Source: an uncultured Oscillospiraceae bacterium
GTDB taxonomy: Bacteria > Bacillota > Clostridia > Oscillospirales > Oscillospiraceae
Length of the DNA stretch: 11,667 nucleotides
Reading direction: 5' to 3'
Assembly (NCBI GenBank): GCA_934646175.1
Contig: CAKUEI010000056.1
Span: 1 to 11,667, forward strand
A model generated the notes under the pieces. It had not been told where the DNA came from and searched no databases. It saw nothing but the letters and a program-made list of their open reading frames with translations. Made by a program: the position numbers and the translations under genes. Shown one piece after another: positions 1 through 8,795 of the stretch; the first letter of the stretch is position 1, and each line of letters begins with the position of its first letter.

Positions 1-122
1 GTGGATGGGTCGCCGCCGCTCAGCTCCCGCTTAAATTTCCCATACATTAAAACAGCGCCCCAGCCGCCGGGGCCGGGATTGCCGGAGCAGGCTCCGTCGG
101 TGTAAATCGTTACGGTCTTCAT
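1..122 (-). CDS. rnhA: Ribonuclease HI, N-terminal part (cut by window edge)
   Basis: The complement of this stretch encodes 40 full codons starting MKTVTIYTDGACSGNPGPGG, the hallmark N-terminus of RNase HI, the cytoplasmic endonuclease that cuts the RNA strand of RNA-DNA hybrids (R-loops, primer remnants). Asp9 matches the first metal-binding catalytic aspartate (Asp10 in E. coli); the GNPGPGGWGAVL run is the conserved turn and second strand after it. The remaining catalytic residues lie beyond the left end of the window, so intactness cannot be judged. The ATG at 122-120 has a good Shine-Dalgarno (AAGGAG) 6 bases upstream. The gene is divergent from the SOS-controlled gene at 370 and has its own extended -10 promoter. 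Confidence 0.93.
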   Translation of the reverse strand, partial: MKTVTIYTDGACSGNPGPGGWGAVLMYGKFKRELSGGDPS

Positions 123-176
123 GGTATTCTCCTTCTCGTTTCCGCGCAGCGCCGCCGCCCGTTTTCTCGTGGCTAC

Positions 177-185
177 ATTATATCA
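177..185 (-). promoter_or_regulatory. Extended -10 promoter of rnhA
   Basis: Read on the minus strand this is TGATATAAT: a perfect TATAAT (182-177) preceded by TG one base upstream, the extended -10 form. The matching -35 position holds only a T run, as is common for extended -10 promoters. The predicted start is near 170, giving a leader of roughly 48 bases to the rnhA ATG. Confidence 0.6.
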
Positions 186-226
186 TGCCGCTGGACGTAA
201 AAAAACGAAATTTTTCAAAAAAGCCC

Positions 227-255
227 TTGCTTTTATCGAACAAATGTTGTATATT
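227..255 (+). promoter_or_regulatory. LexA-controlled sigma-A promoter
   Basis: TTGCTT (227-232), a 17-base spacer and TATATT (250-255) form a good vegetative promoter with start near 262. LexA box 1 fills the spacer and box 2 begins right after the -10 element, so bound repressor would block RNA polymerase. The leader to the ATG at 370 is about 108 bases. Confidence 0.7.
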
Positions 256-290
256 TGTGTCGAACAAAAGTTCTATCGAACAAATTTTCT
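237..290 (+). promoter_or_regulatory. Cluster of three LexA (SOS) boxes
   Basis: Gram-positive LexA boxes follow GAAC-N4-GTTC, usually preceded by C. Box 2 (261-274) is a perfect GAAC-AAAA-GTTC. Box 1 (237-250) is GAAC-AAAT-GTTG, one base off. Box 3 (277-290) is GAAC-AAAT-TTTC, also one base off. All three share the 5' half CGAACAAA and lie 24 and 16 bases apart, centred on the promoter at 227-255. Seeing the sites is direct; that LexA binds them is inferred from the consensus. Confidence 0.78.
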
Positions 291-369
291 TCTGTTTCGC
301 TTGAAAAGTCCGTTTTATGGGACACTTCTTCCCTTAAACTGGATGCAACAACAACAGGGAGGGAATCTC

Positions 370-687
370 ATGCAGACCATTTATTATCAGACGAAAAATT
401 TTATCCGCCACGAGGGCAACGTGGTAAACCTTCAGGATTACCGCACCCGCCTGCAGGCCTGCAGCGGGTTCGACGCCGTACCGGTTTGCGAAGAAAGCCC
501 CGAAGCCGAGCCCGTCTGGACCCTGCGGGAGGAGCTGCCCGCAGCCCGTCCGGCTGTGCGGGAGACGCCGACGGAACCGGCAAACCCTCATCGGGTCCTT
601 TCCCTTCACAACCTGCCCGACCTGTGTGCCACCGTGGCCATTCTCGTCATGGCCGTGACCGTGATCGTCCGCTTTCTGCAATTTTAA
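370..687 (+). CDS. SOS-controlled small protein with one C-terminal membrane helix, function unknown
   Basis: This 105-residue protein is not recognised as a named family. Residues 1-30 are polar (EGNVVNLQDYRTRLQ near 15-29); residues 35-75 are rich in Pro, Glu, Ala and Arg and probably disordered; residues 85-103 form one hydrophobic helix (LCATVAILVMAVTVIV), so the protein is likely tail-anchored with its N-terminal part in the cytoplasm. The ATG at 370 is chosen because AGGGAGGG (356-363) lies 6 bases upstream and because the LexA boxes and promoter lie inside any longer reading frame. LexA control suggests a DNA-damage role. Known SOS division inhibitors (YneA, SidA, DivS) are also small single-pass membrane proteins, but YneA has an N-terminal helix and a LysM domain, which this lacks. 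It is a single-gene unit, ended by the terminator at 698. Confidence 0.8.
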   Translation: MQTIYYQTKNFIRHEGNVVNLQDYRTRLQACSGFDAVPVCEESPEAEPVWTLREELPAARPAVRETPTEPANPHRVLSLHNLPDLCATVAILVMAVTVIVRFLQF

Positions 688-697
688 CAATTTGTTC

Positions 698-734
698 AAA
701 AGTCGCCGTATCCCCCGGGGTACGGCGACTTTTT
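698..734 (+). terminator. Rho-independent terminator after the SOS gene
   Basis: A perfect 13-bp stem, AAAAGTCGCCGTA (698-710) with TACGGCGACTTTT (721-733), has a 10-base loop and a T run. It begins 10 bases after the stop codon of the small SOS gene. The A-rich left arm would also allow termination in the opposite direction. Confidence 0.9.
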
Positions 735-778
735 GCTGCCTTTCCGTTGGGAAAAAGCGGAATTCGACCATTCTTTGC

Positions 779-807
779 TTGACGCAGGGACGAAAAACGT
801 GTATGAT
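779..807 (+). promoter_or_regulatory. Promoter of the LysM-G5-M23 gene
   Basis: TTGACG (779-784), a 17-base spacer and TATGAT (802-807) are each one base from the sigma-A consensus. The start point is expected near 814, giving a leader of about 70 bases to the ATG at 883. Confidence 0.72.
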
Positions 808-813
808 GCCATT

Positions 814-851
814 TGTAACCTTTTGTAACTTTTTTGTGATCTCCCATCACA
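814..851 (+). promoter_or_regulatory. Direct repeats at the transcription start, possible response-regulator operator
   Basis: TGTAAC occurs at 814-819 and 824-829, and a related TGTGAT at 835-840, spaced about one helical turn (10 and 11 bases). TGTGAT also pairs with ATCACA (846-851) as a short inverted repeat. The TGTAAC units match the WalR (YycF) half-site TGTWAH, but the gap is 4 bases, not the usual 5. The downstream gene is a cell-wall peptidase, the kind of gene WalR controls in Bacillus. The repeats overlap the predicted start, a position that suits repression. Binding by WalR is inference. Confidence 0.4.
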
Positions 852-882
852 GTGCGTCCCGGAAACCGGAGGTGGACTTCCC

Positions 883-2379
883 ATGAACGACATCCTGCGC
901 CACAGCGGCCACGGATCGATCCCCGCGCAGGCGTCAAGCAAAAGCCGGTCAGACCGGCAGACCGCTGCGGGCGAAACGCAGCATTCCGCCCGCATCTGGA
1001 AGCGGCGGCTTCGCGGTCTGTTTCATCGTTTTTATAATTTCTGCACCAGTCACTCGCTGGCAGCGCCGCTTCCTTTTCTGGCCATTGCGGGCCTGCTGGC
1101 CCTTTCCATGCTGCTCACCATGGTCTATACCACGGGCTACGTGGTGGCGGTGGACGGCGTCACCGTCGGCACCGTGAAGGATCAGGATTCCTTTTCCACC
1201 ATCCTGGATCATGTGGAAGATCGGGCCACCAATATTCTCGGCTATGACTACCATTTCACCGGGAACGTCACCTTTGAACGGGCACTGGTGAAGAAAAATC
1301 AGCTCAGCACGGTCTCTTCCTTTGAGACCTACCTGTTCGACCAGGTGGGCGAGGTGATGAAAAGCTACGTGCTGTCTGTCGACGGTACCAATATCGGCGC
1401 ATCGGAGGACCGCGGCGTCCTCTCCGGCGTTCTGGAAGAGATCAAGAGCCAATATAAGAAAGACACCACCGTCAGCGCCGAATTCGTCGAGCCGGTGAAC
1501 ATTGCCTATGAATATACGGCTACCGCGCTGGAGCAGGACGCGGACTCCATCCGCTCCGCCCTCACCGCCAACACCACCGGTGACACCAGCTACACCGTGG
1601 TGTCGGGTGACACGTACAGCACCATTGCCTACCAGCACAACATGTCTCTTTCCGAGCTGATGGCCCTGAACCCCCAGGCTTCTCTGGACCGGCTGATGGT
1701 GGGCGATGTGCTGACCGTCAGCAAGGAGATCCCGCTTCTCTCCGTCCGCACGGTGGACACCGTCACCTATACGGAATCCATCGCCTGCCCCGTGGAAAAG
1801 CGGGAGGACAGCAGCCTTTATAAAGGTCAGACCAAGGTCCTTTCGCAAGGCGTGCCCGGGACGAAGCAGGTGACCGCCGACGTCACCTCCATCAACGGCG
1901 TGGAGCAGTCCCGCGCGGTCACCTCCACCGTCATCCTGCAGGAGCCCACCAGCAAGATCGTGGCCGTCGGCACAAAGGAAAAGCCCAAGACCGCAGCCAC
2001 CGGCCGCCTGCAGTGGCCCCTGTCCGGCCGCATCACCTCCAACTTCGGCTACCGGAAGATCTTCGGTCGAAGCAATTTCCACTCCGCTCTCGACATCGCG
2101 GCGCCCTACGGCACCGCGATCCATGCGGCGGACGGCGGCACCGTTACCTTCGCCGGCACCAAGGGTACCTTCGGCAAGATCGTCATCATCAACCACGGCA
2201 ACGGGATGGAGACCTATTACGCCCACTGCTCGTCCCTGCTGGTGTCCAAAGGTGACAAGGTGGCCAAGGGCCAGACCATCGCCAAAGTCGGCCAGACCGG
2301 CCGTGCCACCGGAAATCACTGCCATTTCGAGGTCGTGATCAACGGAAACTCCGTCAACCCCCGCTCCTATCTGCCGTAA
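883..2379 (+). CDS. Membrane-anchored LysM-G5-M23 peptidoglycan endopeptidase
   Basis: This 498-residue protein should cut peptide cross-links in peptidoglycan at the cell surface. A basic cytoplasmic N-terminus (1-57) leads into a membrane helix (about 59-82) acting as an uncleaved anchor. A duplicated unit follows (VDGVTVGTVKD near 90 and VDGTNIGASED near 166), each followed by a helix. Then come a LysM domain (about 237-280, YTVVSGDTYSTIAY) for glycan binding, a G5 domain (about 285-363) and a C-terminal M23 metallopeptidase (377-498). The zinc and catalytic residues are complete: His400 and Asp404 (HSALD), His448 (YYAHCS) and His479/His481 (NHCHFEV). The start is set by GGAGGTGG 8-10 bases upstream. 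It is a single-gene unit between its own promoter and a terminator. Similar proteins in spore formers act in vegetative wall remodelling or sporulation; which applies here cannot be read from sequence. Confidence 0.92.
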   Translation: MNDILRHSGHGSIPAQASSKSRSDRQTAAGETQHSARIWKRRLRGLFHRFYNFCTSHSLAAPLPFLAIAGLLALSMLLTMVYTTGYVVAVDGVTVGTVKDQDSFSTILDHVEDRATNILGYDYHFTGNVTFERALVKKNQLSTVSSFETYLFDQVGEVMKSYVLSVDGTNIGASEDRGVLSGVLEEIKSQYKKDTTVSAEFVEPVNIAYEYTATALEQDADSIRSALTANTTGDTSYTVVSGDTYSTIAYQHNMSLSELMALNPQASLDRLMVGDVLTVSKEIPLLSVRTVDTVTYTESIACPVEKREDSSLYKGQTKVLSQGVPGTKQVTADVTSINGVEQSRAVTSTVILQEPTSKIVAVGTKEKPKTAATGRLQWPLSGRITSNFGYRKIFGRSNFHSALDIAAPYGTAIHAADGGTVTFAGTKGTFGKIVIINHGNGMETYYAHCSSLLVSKGDKVAKGQTIAKVGQTGRATGNHCHFEVVINGNSVNPRSYLP

Positions 2380-2392
2380 CAAGCTATAGCAA

Positions 2393-2438
2393 ACGCGCTG
2401 CCGGAACTGCGGTCCCGGCAGTGCGTTTTTTGTTTTTT
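2393..2438 (+). terminator. Rho-independent terminator after the M23 peptidase gene
   Basis: ACGCGCTGCCGG (2393-2404) pairs with CCGGCAGTGCGT (2415-2426) through 12 bp including one G-U pair, with a 10-base loop, followed by two T runs (2426-2431 and 2433-2438). It lies 13 bases after the stop codon and isolates the peptidase gene from the atp operon. Confidence 0.9.
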
Positions 2439-2597
2439 CTGCTTTTTCCTTTTTGTTCCATTTTTTGGCACGTATACGTTCTTGCTTTTCTGTTAAATCG
2501 AATATTTTTGCAACTTTTATTCCGTGCTTCATACGGCGCCCGTCTTTTTTTCTTTTTTCTCTCTGCTTTTTGCATGGTTTTTGTGCATTTTTCAGCC
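2439..2597 (+). other. T-rich non-coding stretch upstream of the atp promoter
   Basis: About 160 bases with many T runs on the plus strand and no credible gene. It contains a 10-bp perfect palindrome, ACGTATACGT (2470-2479), of unknown meaning. The A/T tracts just upstream of the atp promoter could help RNA polymerase bind, as UP elements do; this is inference. Confidence 0.45.
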
Positions 2598-2625
2598 TTG
2601 ACTTCTTGCGGGCGGAGTATAAAAT
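2598..2625 (+). promoter_or_regulatory. Promoter of the atp operon
   Basis: TTGACT (2598-2603), a 16-base spacer and TAAAAT (2620-2625) form a good sigma-A promoter; an overlapping TATAAA (2618-2623) would leave only 14 bases. Transcription should begin near 2632, at the left edge of the folded leader, about 90-100 bases before atpB. Confidence 0.7.
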
Positions 2626-2629
2626 ATCG

Positions 2630-2700
2630 TTGCATTATGGTGCGCTGTGGACTCTGCGGAGCTTGTCCCGCAGGCCGGAACACATAGTCCACAAATGCAA
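2630..2700 (+). ncRNA. Nested-stem RNA leader of the atp operon (possible cis-regulatory RNA)
   Basis: Three perfect stems are nested. The outer is TTGCATT (2630-2636) with AATGCAA (2694-2700). The middle is TGTGGACT (2646-2653) with AGTCCACA (2686-2693). The inner is CTGCGG (2654-2659) with CCGCAG (2668-2673), closed by an 8-base loop. Outer and middle stems are continuous on the 3' side with a 9-base bulge (2637-2645) on the 5' side; middle and inner stems are continuous on the 5' side with a 12-base bulge (2674-2685) on the 3' side. There is no T run, so it is not a terminator. The element ends 9 bases before the atpB Shine-Dalgarno, so it could affect mRNA stability or translation. It matches no riboswitch class I can identify. 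Confidence 0.55.
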
Positions 2701-2729
2701 ATCTTTCGGAAAGGAGTTGTGTGATTGGA

Positions 2730-3416
2730 ATGAACAACCTGACACAAAAGCTGTTGGAAGAGCTGAATACCGAAACCGTGTTCACCATTCCGCTGTTCGG
2801 CGGCATCCCTGTGGATGAAGGTGTTGTGGTATCCTGGATCGTCATGGCGGTGCTTCTTGTGCTTTGCCTGATCCTCACCCGCAACCTGAAGGTGGAAAAT
2901 CCCAGCAAGCGGCAACTGGCGATCGAGACTGCATTTGTCAAGCTGCAGGATATGTTTGACAACATGCTGGGTGAAAACGCCAAGCAGTACACCCCGCTGA
3001 TGGCCACCCTGCTGCTGTTCATCGGTCTTTCCAACATCTTCGGCATCTTCGGCTTCAAGGCGCCCACCAAGGATCTGAATGTCACGGTCGGTCTGGCGGT
3101 GATCGCCATCGTCCTCATCGAGGTGGCCGGTTTCCGGCGGAAGGGGCCGAAAAAGTGGCTGAAGAGCTTTTCCGAGCCTGTCGCCATCGTGACCCCCATC
3201 AACATCCTGGAGCTTGTGATCCGCCCGCTGTCCCTGTGTATGCGTCTGTTCGGCAACGTTCTGGGTGCATTCGTCATCATGAAGCTGATCGAGAACCTGG
3301 TCCCCGTGGTCGTTCCCATGATCTTCAGCCTGTACTTCGATTTCTTCGACGGCTTCATCCAGGCCTATGTTTTCGTATTCCTGACCTCTCTGTTCATCAA
3401 GGAAGCTACGGAATAA
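2730..3416 (+). CDS. atpB: ATP synthase Fo subunit a
   Basis: Subunit a is the membrane stator that holds the two ion half-channels beside the c ring. The protein has 228 residues with about five membrane segments. The essential stator arginine (E. coli Arg210) is Arg172 in RPLSLCMRLFGN. The position of E. coli Glu219 is Phe181, while the position of E. coli His245 is acidic, Asp204 (YFDFFDGFIQAY), so only one of this interacting polar pair is kept. The C-terminal IQAYVFVFLT is typical. The start is uncertain: AAAGGAG (2710-2716) lies 13 bases before the ATG at 2730 and 4 bases before an in-frame GTG at 2721 that would add MIG. First gene of the operon; no atpI precedes it. Confidence 0.95.
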   Translation: MNNLTQKLLEELNTETVFTIPLFGGIPVDEGVVVSWIVMAVLLVLCLILTRNLKVENPSKRQLAIETAFVKLQDMFDNMLGENAKQYTPLMATLLLFIGLSNIFGIFGFKAPTKDLNVTVGLAVIAIVLIEVAGFRRKGPKKWLKSFSEPVAIVTPINILELVIRPLSLCMRLFGNVLGAFVIMKLIENLVPVVVPMIFSLYFDFFDGFIQAYVFVFLTSLFIKEATE

Positions 3417-3464
3417 GCTTCCGGAAACCCATTTACTGAAACTAATTAAAGGAGCGTTTTGATT

Positions 3465-3686
3465 ATGTTTACTGCAATTGGTGCAGGCGTCGCCGTTCTG
3501 ACCGGCATCGGCGCCGGACTGGGCATCGGCCTGGCTACTTCCAAAGCCGTGGAAGCGACCGCGCGTCAGCCGGAGGCTTCCAGCAAGATCACTTCCAACC
3601 TGCTGCTGGGCTGCGCCCTGGCCGAGGCAACCGCCATTTACGGCTTCGTCGTCGCCCTGATGATCATCCTGTTCCTGGGCGGCTGA
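3465..3686 (+). CDS. atpE: ATP synthase Fo subunit c (probably proton type)
   Basis: Subunit c is the 73-residue hairpin that builds the rotating membrane ring. Helix 1 (about 4-30) is glycine-rich (GIGAGLGIGLA), the polar loop carries ARQPE (33-37) and helix 2 holds the ion-carrying Glu54 (ALAEATAIYG). By alignment with the Na+-binding c of Ilyobacter (Gln32, Glu65, Ser66), the matching residues are Ile21, Glu54 and Ala55. Two Na+ ligands are therefore missing and proton coupling is the better guess. The ATG at 3465 is preferred: AAAGGAG (3448-3454) lies 10 bases upstream. An in-frame TTG at 3459 is 4 bases from it and would add two residues. Confidence 0.95.
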   Translation: MFTAIGAGVAVLTGIGAGLGIGLATSKAVEATARQPEASSKITSNLLLGCALAEATAIYGFVVALMIILFLGG

Positions 3687-3738
3687 TCGCTGCGCAGACG
3701 ACCGGAAAATCAGGCAGAAAGGAAGGTGGCTTTTTCCC

Positions 3739-4213
3739 ATGCTGAGACTTGATATTAACATTGTTTTCACCATTATCAATCTGCTGGTTCTCTATTTCCT
3801 GGTGCGGAAGTTCCTCTTCAAGCCCATGAACAAGATCCTGAATCAGCGGAAAGAACTGATCGAAAAGCAGTTCGCGGACGCCGCTGCCAAAGAGCAGGAG
3901 GCCAGCGAGCTGAAGGCGCAGTACGAGGCCTCTCTGCAGAAGGCCAATGACGAGGGCGCTCAGATCATCAGCGATATGAAGGCGAAGGCCCGCGAGGAGT
4001 CCAACGCCATCCTGGCCCACGCCAACACCGCCGCGGAAGAGCTGATGGAGACCACCCGGCGCAACGCCCAGCGCGAGAAGGACAAGATCCTGAAGGAGGT
4101 CGAGCCGCAGGTGGCCTATATGGCCGTTCAGGCCGCCGCTAAGATCGTGGGCGAAGAGTGCAGCGACGAGAAGAACAAGGCGCTGTATGACCAATTCTTG
4201 ATTAAAGCGAGTG

Positions 4214-4233
<20 letters not shown>
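3739..4233 (+). CDS. atpF: ATP synthase Fo subunit b
   Basis: Subunit b forms the peripheral stalk as a dimer linking Fo to the F1 head. The 164-residue protein has one N-terminal membrane helix (about 6-24, INIVFTIINLLVLYFLV), then the usual FKPMNKIL turn and a long charged coiled coil (about 35-140) rich in Ala, Glu, Lys and Gln. The C-terminal part (about 130-155) normally binds the C-terminal domain of delta; here that domain is encoded at the front of the next gene. The ATG at 3739 has GGAAGGTGG upstream with about 9 bases spacing. The last 20 bases or so overlap the start of the alpha fusion gene, so the two are probably translationally coupled. Confidence 0.95.
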
Positions 4234-5977
<1,744 letters not shown>

Positions 5978-5983
5978 CGGGAA

Positions 5984-6892
5984 ATGGCAAGCGCAAAGGA
6001 AATTCAGGGCCGTATCAAAAGCATTCAGGACACCTATAAGATCACCAACGCCATGTACATGATCTCTTCGTCCAAGTTCCAGAAGGCGAAGCGGATGAAG
6101 GCGGACGCAGAGCCCTATTTCTTCACCCTGCAGCGTGCCATCGCCCGCATCATCCATCACTTCCCGGAATATGAAAGCCCTTATCTGGAGCGCCCGGCAG
6201 ACAGCGCAGCGGCAAAGAAGGAAGGTCCTCTGCGCCACTGCCACATTGTGTTCACGGCGGATAAGGGTCTGGCTGGCGCGTTCAACAGCAACGTGCTGAA
6301 GCTGGCCCAGCAGCAGCTTGCGGAGGAGGGGGAGCATTCCTTCTTCCTCATCGGTGCCCTGGGGCGGCAGTACTTCGAGCGCAAGGGCATGAACATTCTG
6401 GACGAGTACCCCTACACCACCCAGAATCCCAGCATCCACCATGCCCGCGTTCTGGCCGACGAGATCCTGAACCGGTTTGATGCCGGCGCGTTCGATACCT
6501 GCGACGCCATCTTCAACTGCACCGTTGGCCGCAGCTATGAGGCCCGTGTGGTGAAGATCCTGCCTCTCGGCCGCGAGAACTTCGAGTACCTTTACCGGCC
6601 GGAGATCGACGCTCTGCCCGACGTGGGCGAGGCGCTGTTCTGGCCCTCGGTGGATGCTGTGATGAATAACATCATCCCCAACTATCTCACCGGCTTTTTC
6701 TACGGCGCACTGGTGGAATCCTTCGCCAATGAACAGAACGCCCGCATGACCGCCATGGACGCGGCAAACCGCAGCGCCCGTGACATGCTGCGCGAGCTTT
6801 CCATCCTGTATAACCGCGTGCGCCAGTCCGCCATCACGCAGGAGATCACCGAGGTCATCGGCGGCGCGAAAAAGCTGAAGCAAGGCAAGTAA
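5984..6892 (+). CDS. atpG: ATP synthase F1 subunit gamma
   Basis: Gamma is the central rotor shaft that couples c-ring rotation to the catalytic head. The 302-residue protein, normal in length, has the two terminal helices of the coiled-coil shaft: N-terminal IQGRIKSIQDTYKITNAMYM (about 7-26) and C-terminal EQNARMTAMDAANRSARDML (about 246-265) ending in RQSAITQEITEVIGGAKKL. The globular Rossmann-like middle contains FTADKGLAGAFNSNV (about 89-103). The ATG starts 6 bases after the alpha stop and lacks a strong Shine-Dalgarno, suggesting reinitiation after alpha. A 29-base gap with a strong Shine-Dalgarno separates it from beta. Confidence 0.96.
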   Translation: MASAKEIQGRIKSIQDTYKITNAMYMISSSKFQKAKRMKADAEPYFFTLQRAIARIIHHFPEYESPYLERPADSAAAKKEGPLRHCHIVFTADKGLAGAFNSNVLKLAQQQLAEEGEHSFFLIGALGRQYFERKGMNILDEYPYTTQNPSIHHARVLADEILNRFDAGAFDTCDAIFNCTVGRSYEARVVKILPLGRENFEYLYRPEIDALPDVGEALFWPSVDAVMNNIIPNYLTGFFYGALVESFANEQNARMTAMDAANRSARDMLRELSILYNRVRQSAITQEITEVIGGAKKLKQGK

Positions 6893-6921
6893 AACAAAAA
6901 GCAGAAAGGAGGCTGTTCCCA

Positions 6922-8336
<1,415 letters not shown>

Positions 8337-8340
<4 letters not shown>

Positions 8341-8747
8341 GCACCCTCGCTTTGAAAGTGCTGGCCAGCGACAAGATGTTTTTTGAAGGCCCCGTCACCG
8401 CGCTGACCATTCCGGTCTATGACGGGCAGTACACCATTCTGCCCGGACATGAGAACACCATTATGTCCGTGGTCAGCGGCATCGCCCGTTTTCGGAAGGA
8501 AAACGGGCAGGAGCAGGAGGCGGTGATCTCCGCCGGCTTCCTGGAGATCTTCAAAAACGATGTCTGCCTGCTGGTACAGACGGTGGAACGCGCCGAGGAC
8601 ATCGACGTGAGCCGTGCCCTGCGCGCCAAGCAGAAGGCGGAAGAAAAGCTGATGCAGGAGCGCAGCCGACGGGAACATCAGCATGCCGAGGCATCCCTTG
8701 CCCGCGCACTGATTCGTCTTCAGGTGGCGAACCGCAACACGCATTAA
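8337..8747 (+). CDS. atpC: ATP synthase F1 subunit epsilon (ATP-sensing type)
   Basis: Epsilon sits on the gamma shaft and can block ATP hydrolysis. The 136-residue protein has the N-terminal beta sandwich (1-84; YTILPGHENTIMSVVSG) and a full two-helix C-terminal domain (about 88-133). The ATP-binding residues described for Bacillus PS3 epsilon (Glu83, the IDxxRA motif with Asp89 and Arg92, Arg122, Arg126) line up with Glu84, IDVSRA (89-94), Arg123 and Arg127. Epsilon is therefore likely to fold down when ATP is plentiful. The start ATG overlaps the beta stop as ATGA, so translation is coupled. It is the last gene of the operon, 9 bases before the terminator stem. Confidence 0.95.
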
Positions 8748-8756
8748 TTTTCTCCG

Positions 8757-8791
8757 GCCGGGGAGCACAGGGATGTGCTCCCCGGCTTTTT
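8757..8791 (+). terminator. Rho-independent terminator of the atp operon
   Basis: A perfect 13-bp GC-rich stem, GCCGGGGAGCACA (8757-8769) with TGTGCTCCCCGGC (8774-8786), has a GGGA tetraloop and five Ts (8787-8791). It works for the plus strand only, since there is no T run on the gpr side. It separates the convergent atpC and gpr genes, whose stop codons are about 50 bases apart. Confidence 0.95.
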
Positions 8792-8795
8792 GTTT

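Noticed and set aside
121..369. Upstream extension of the reading frame of the small SOS gene to position 121
   Set aside because: It would contain the LexA boxes, the promoter and the rnhA promoter, and a clear Shine-Dalgarno sits just before the ATG at 370.
835..851. CRP-like site TGTGAT-N5-ATCACA
   Set aside because: The gap between TGTGA and TCACA is 7, not the 6 of CRP sites, and it lies downstream of the start. Kept only as part of the repeat cluster.
2470..2479. Palindrome ACGTATACGT as a regulator site
   Set aside because: It is 120 bases upstream of the atp -35 element, is isolated and matches no motif I know.
949..2532. Long open frame of 527 codons on the minus strand opposite the M23 peptidase gene
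   Set aside because: The plus-strand frame encodes complete LysM, G5 and M23 domains. The minus frame is rich in His, Gly and Asp in the way typical of antisense shadows and runs through the terminator.
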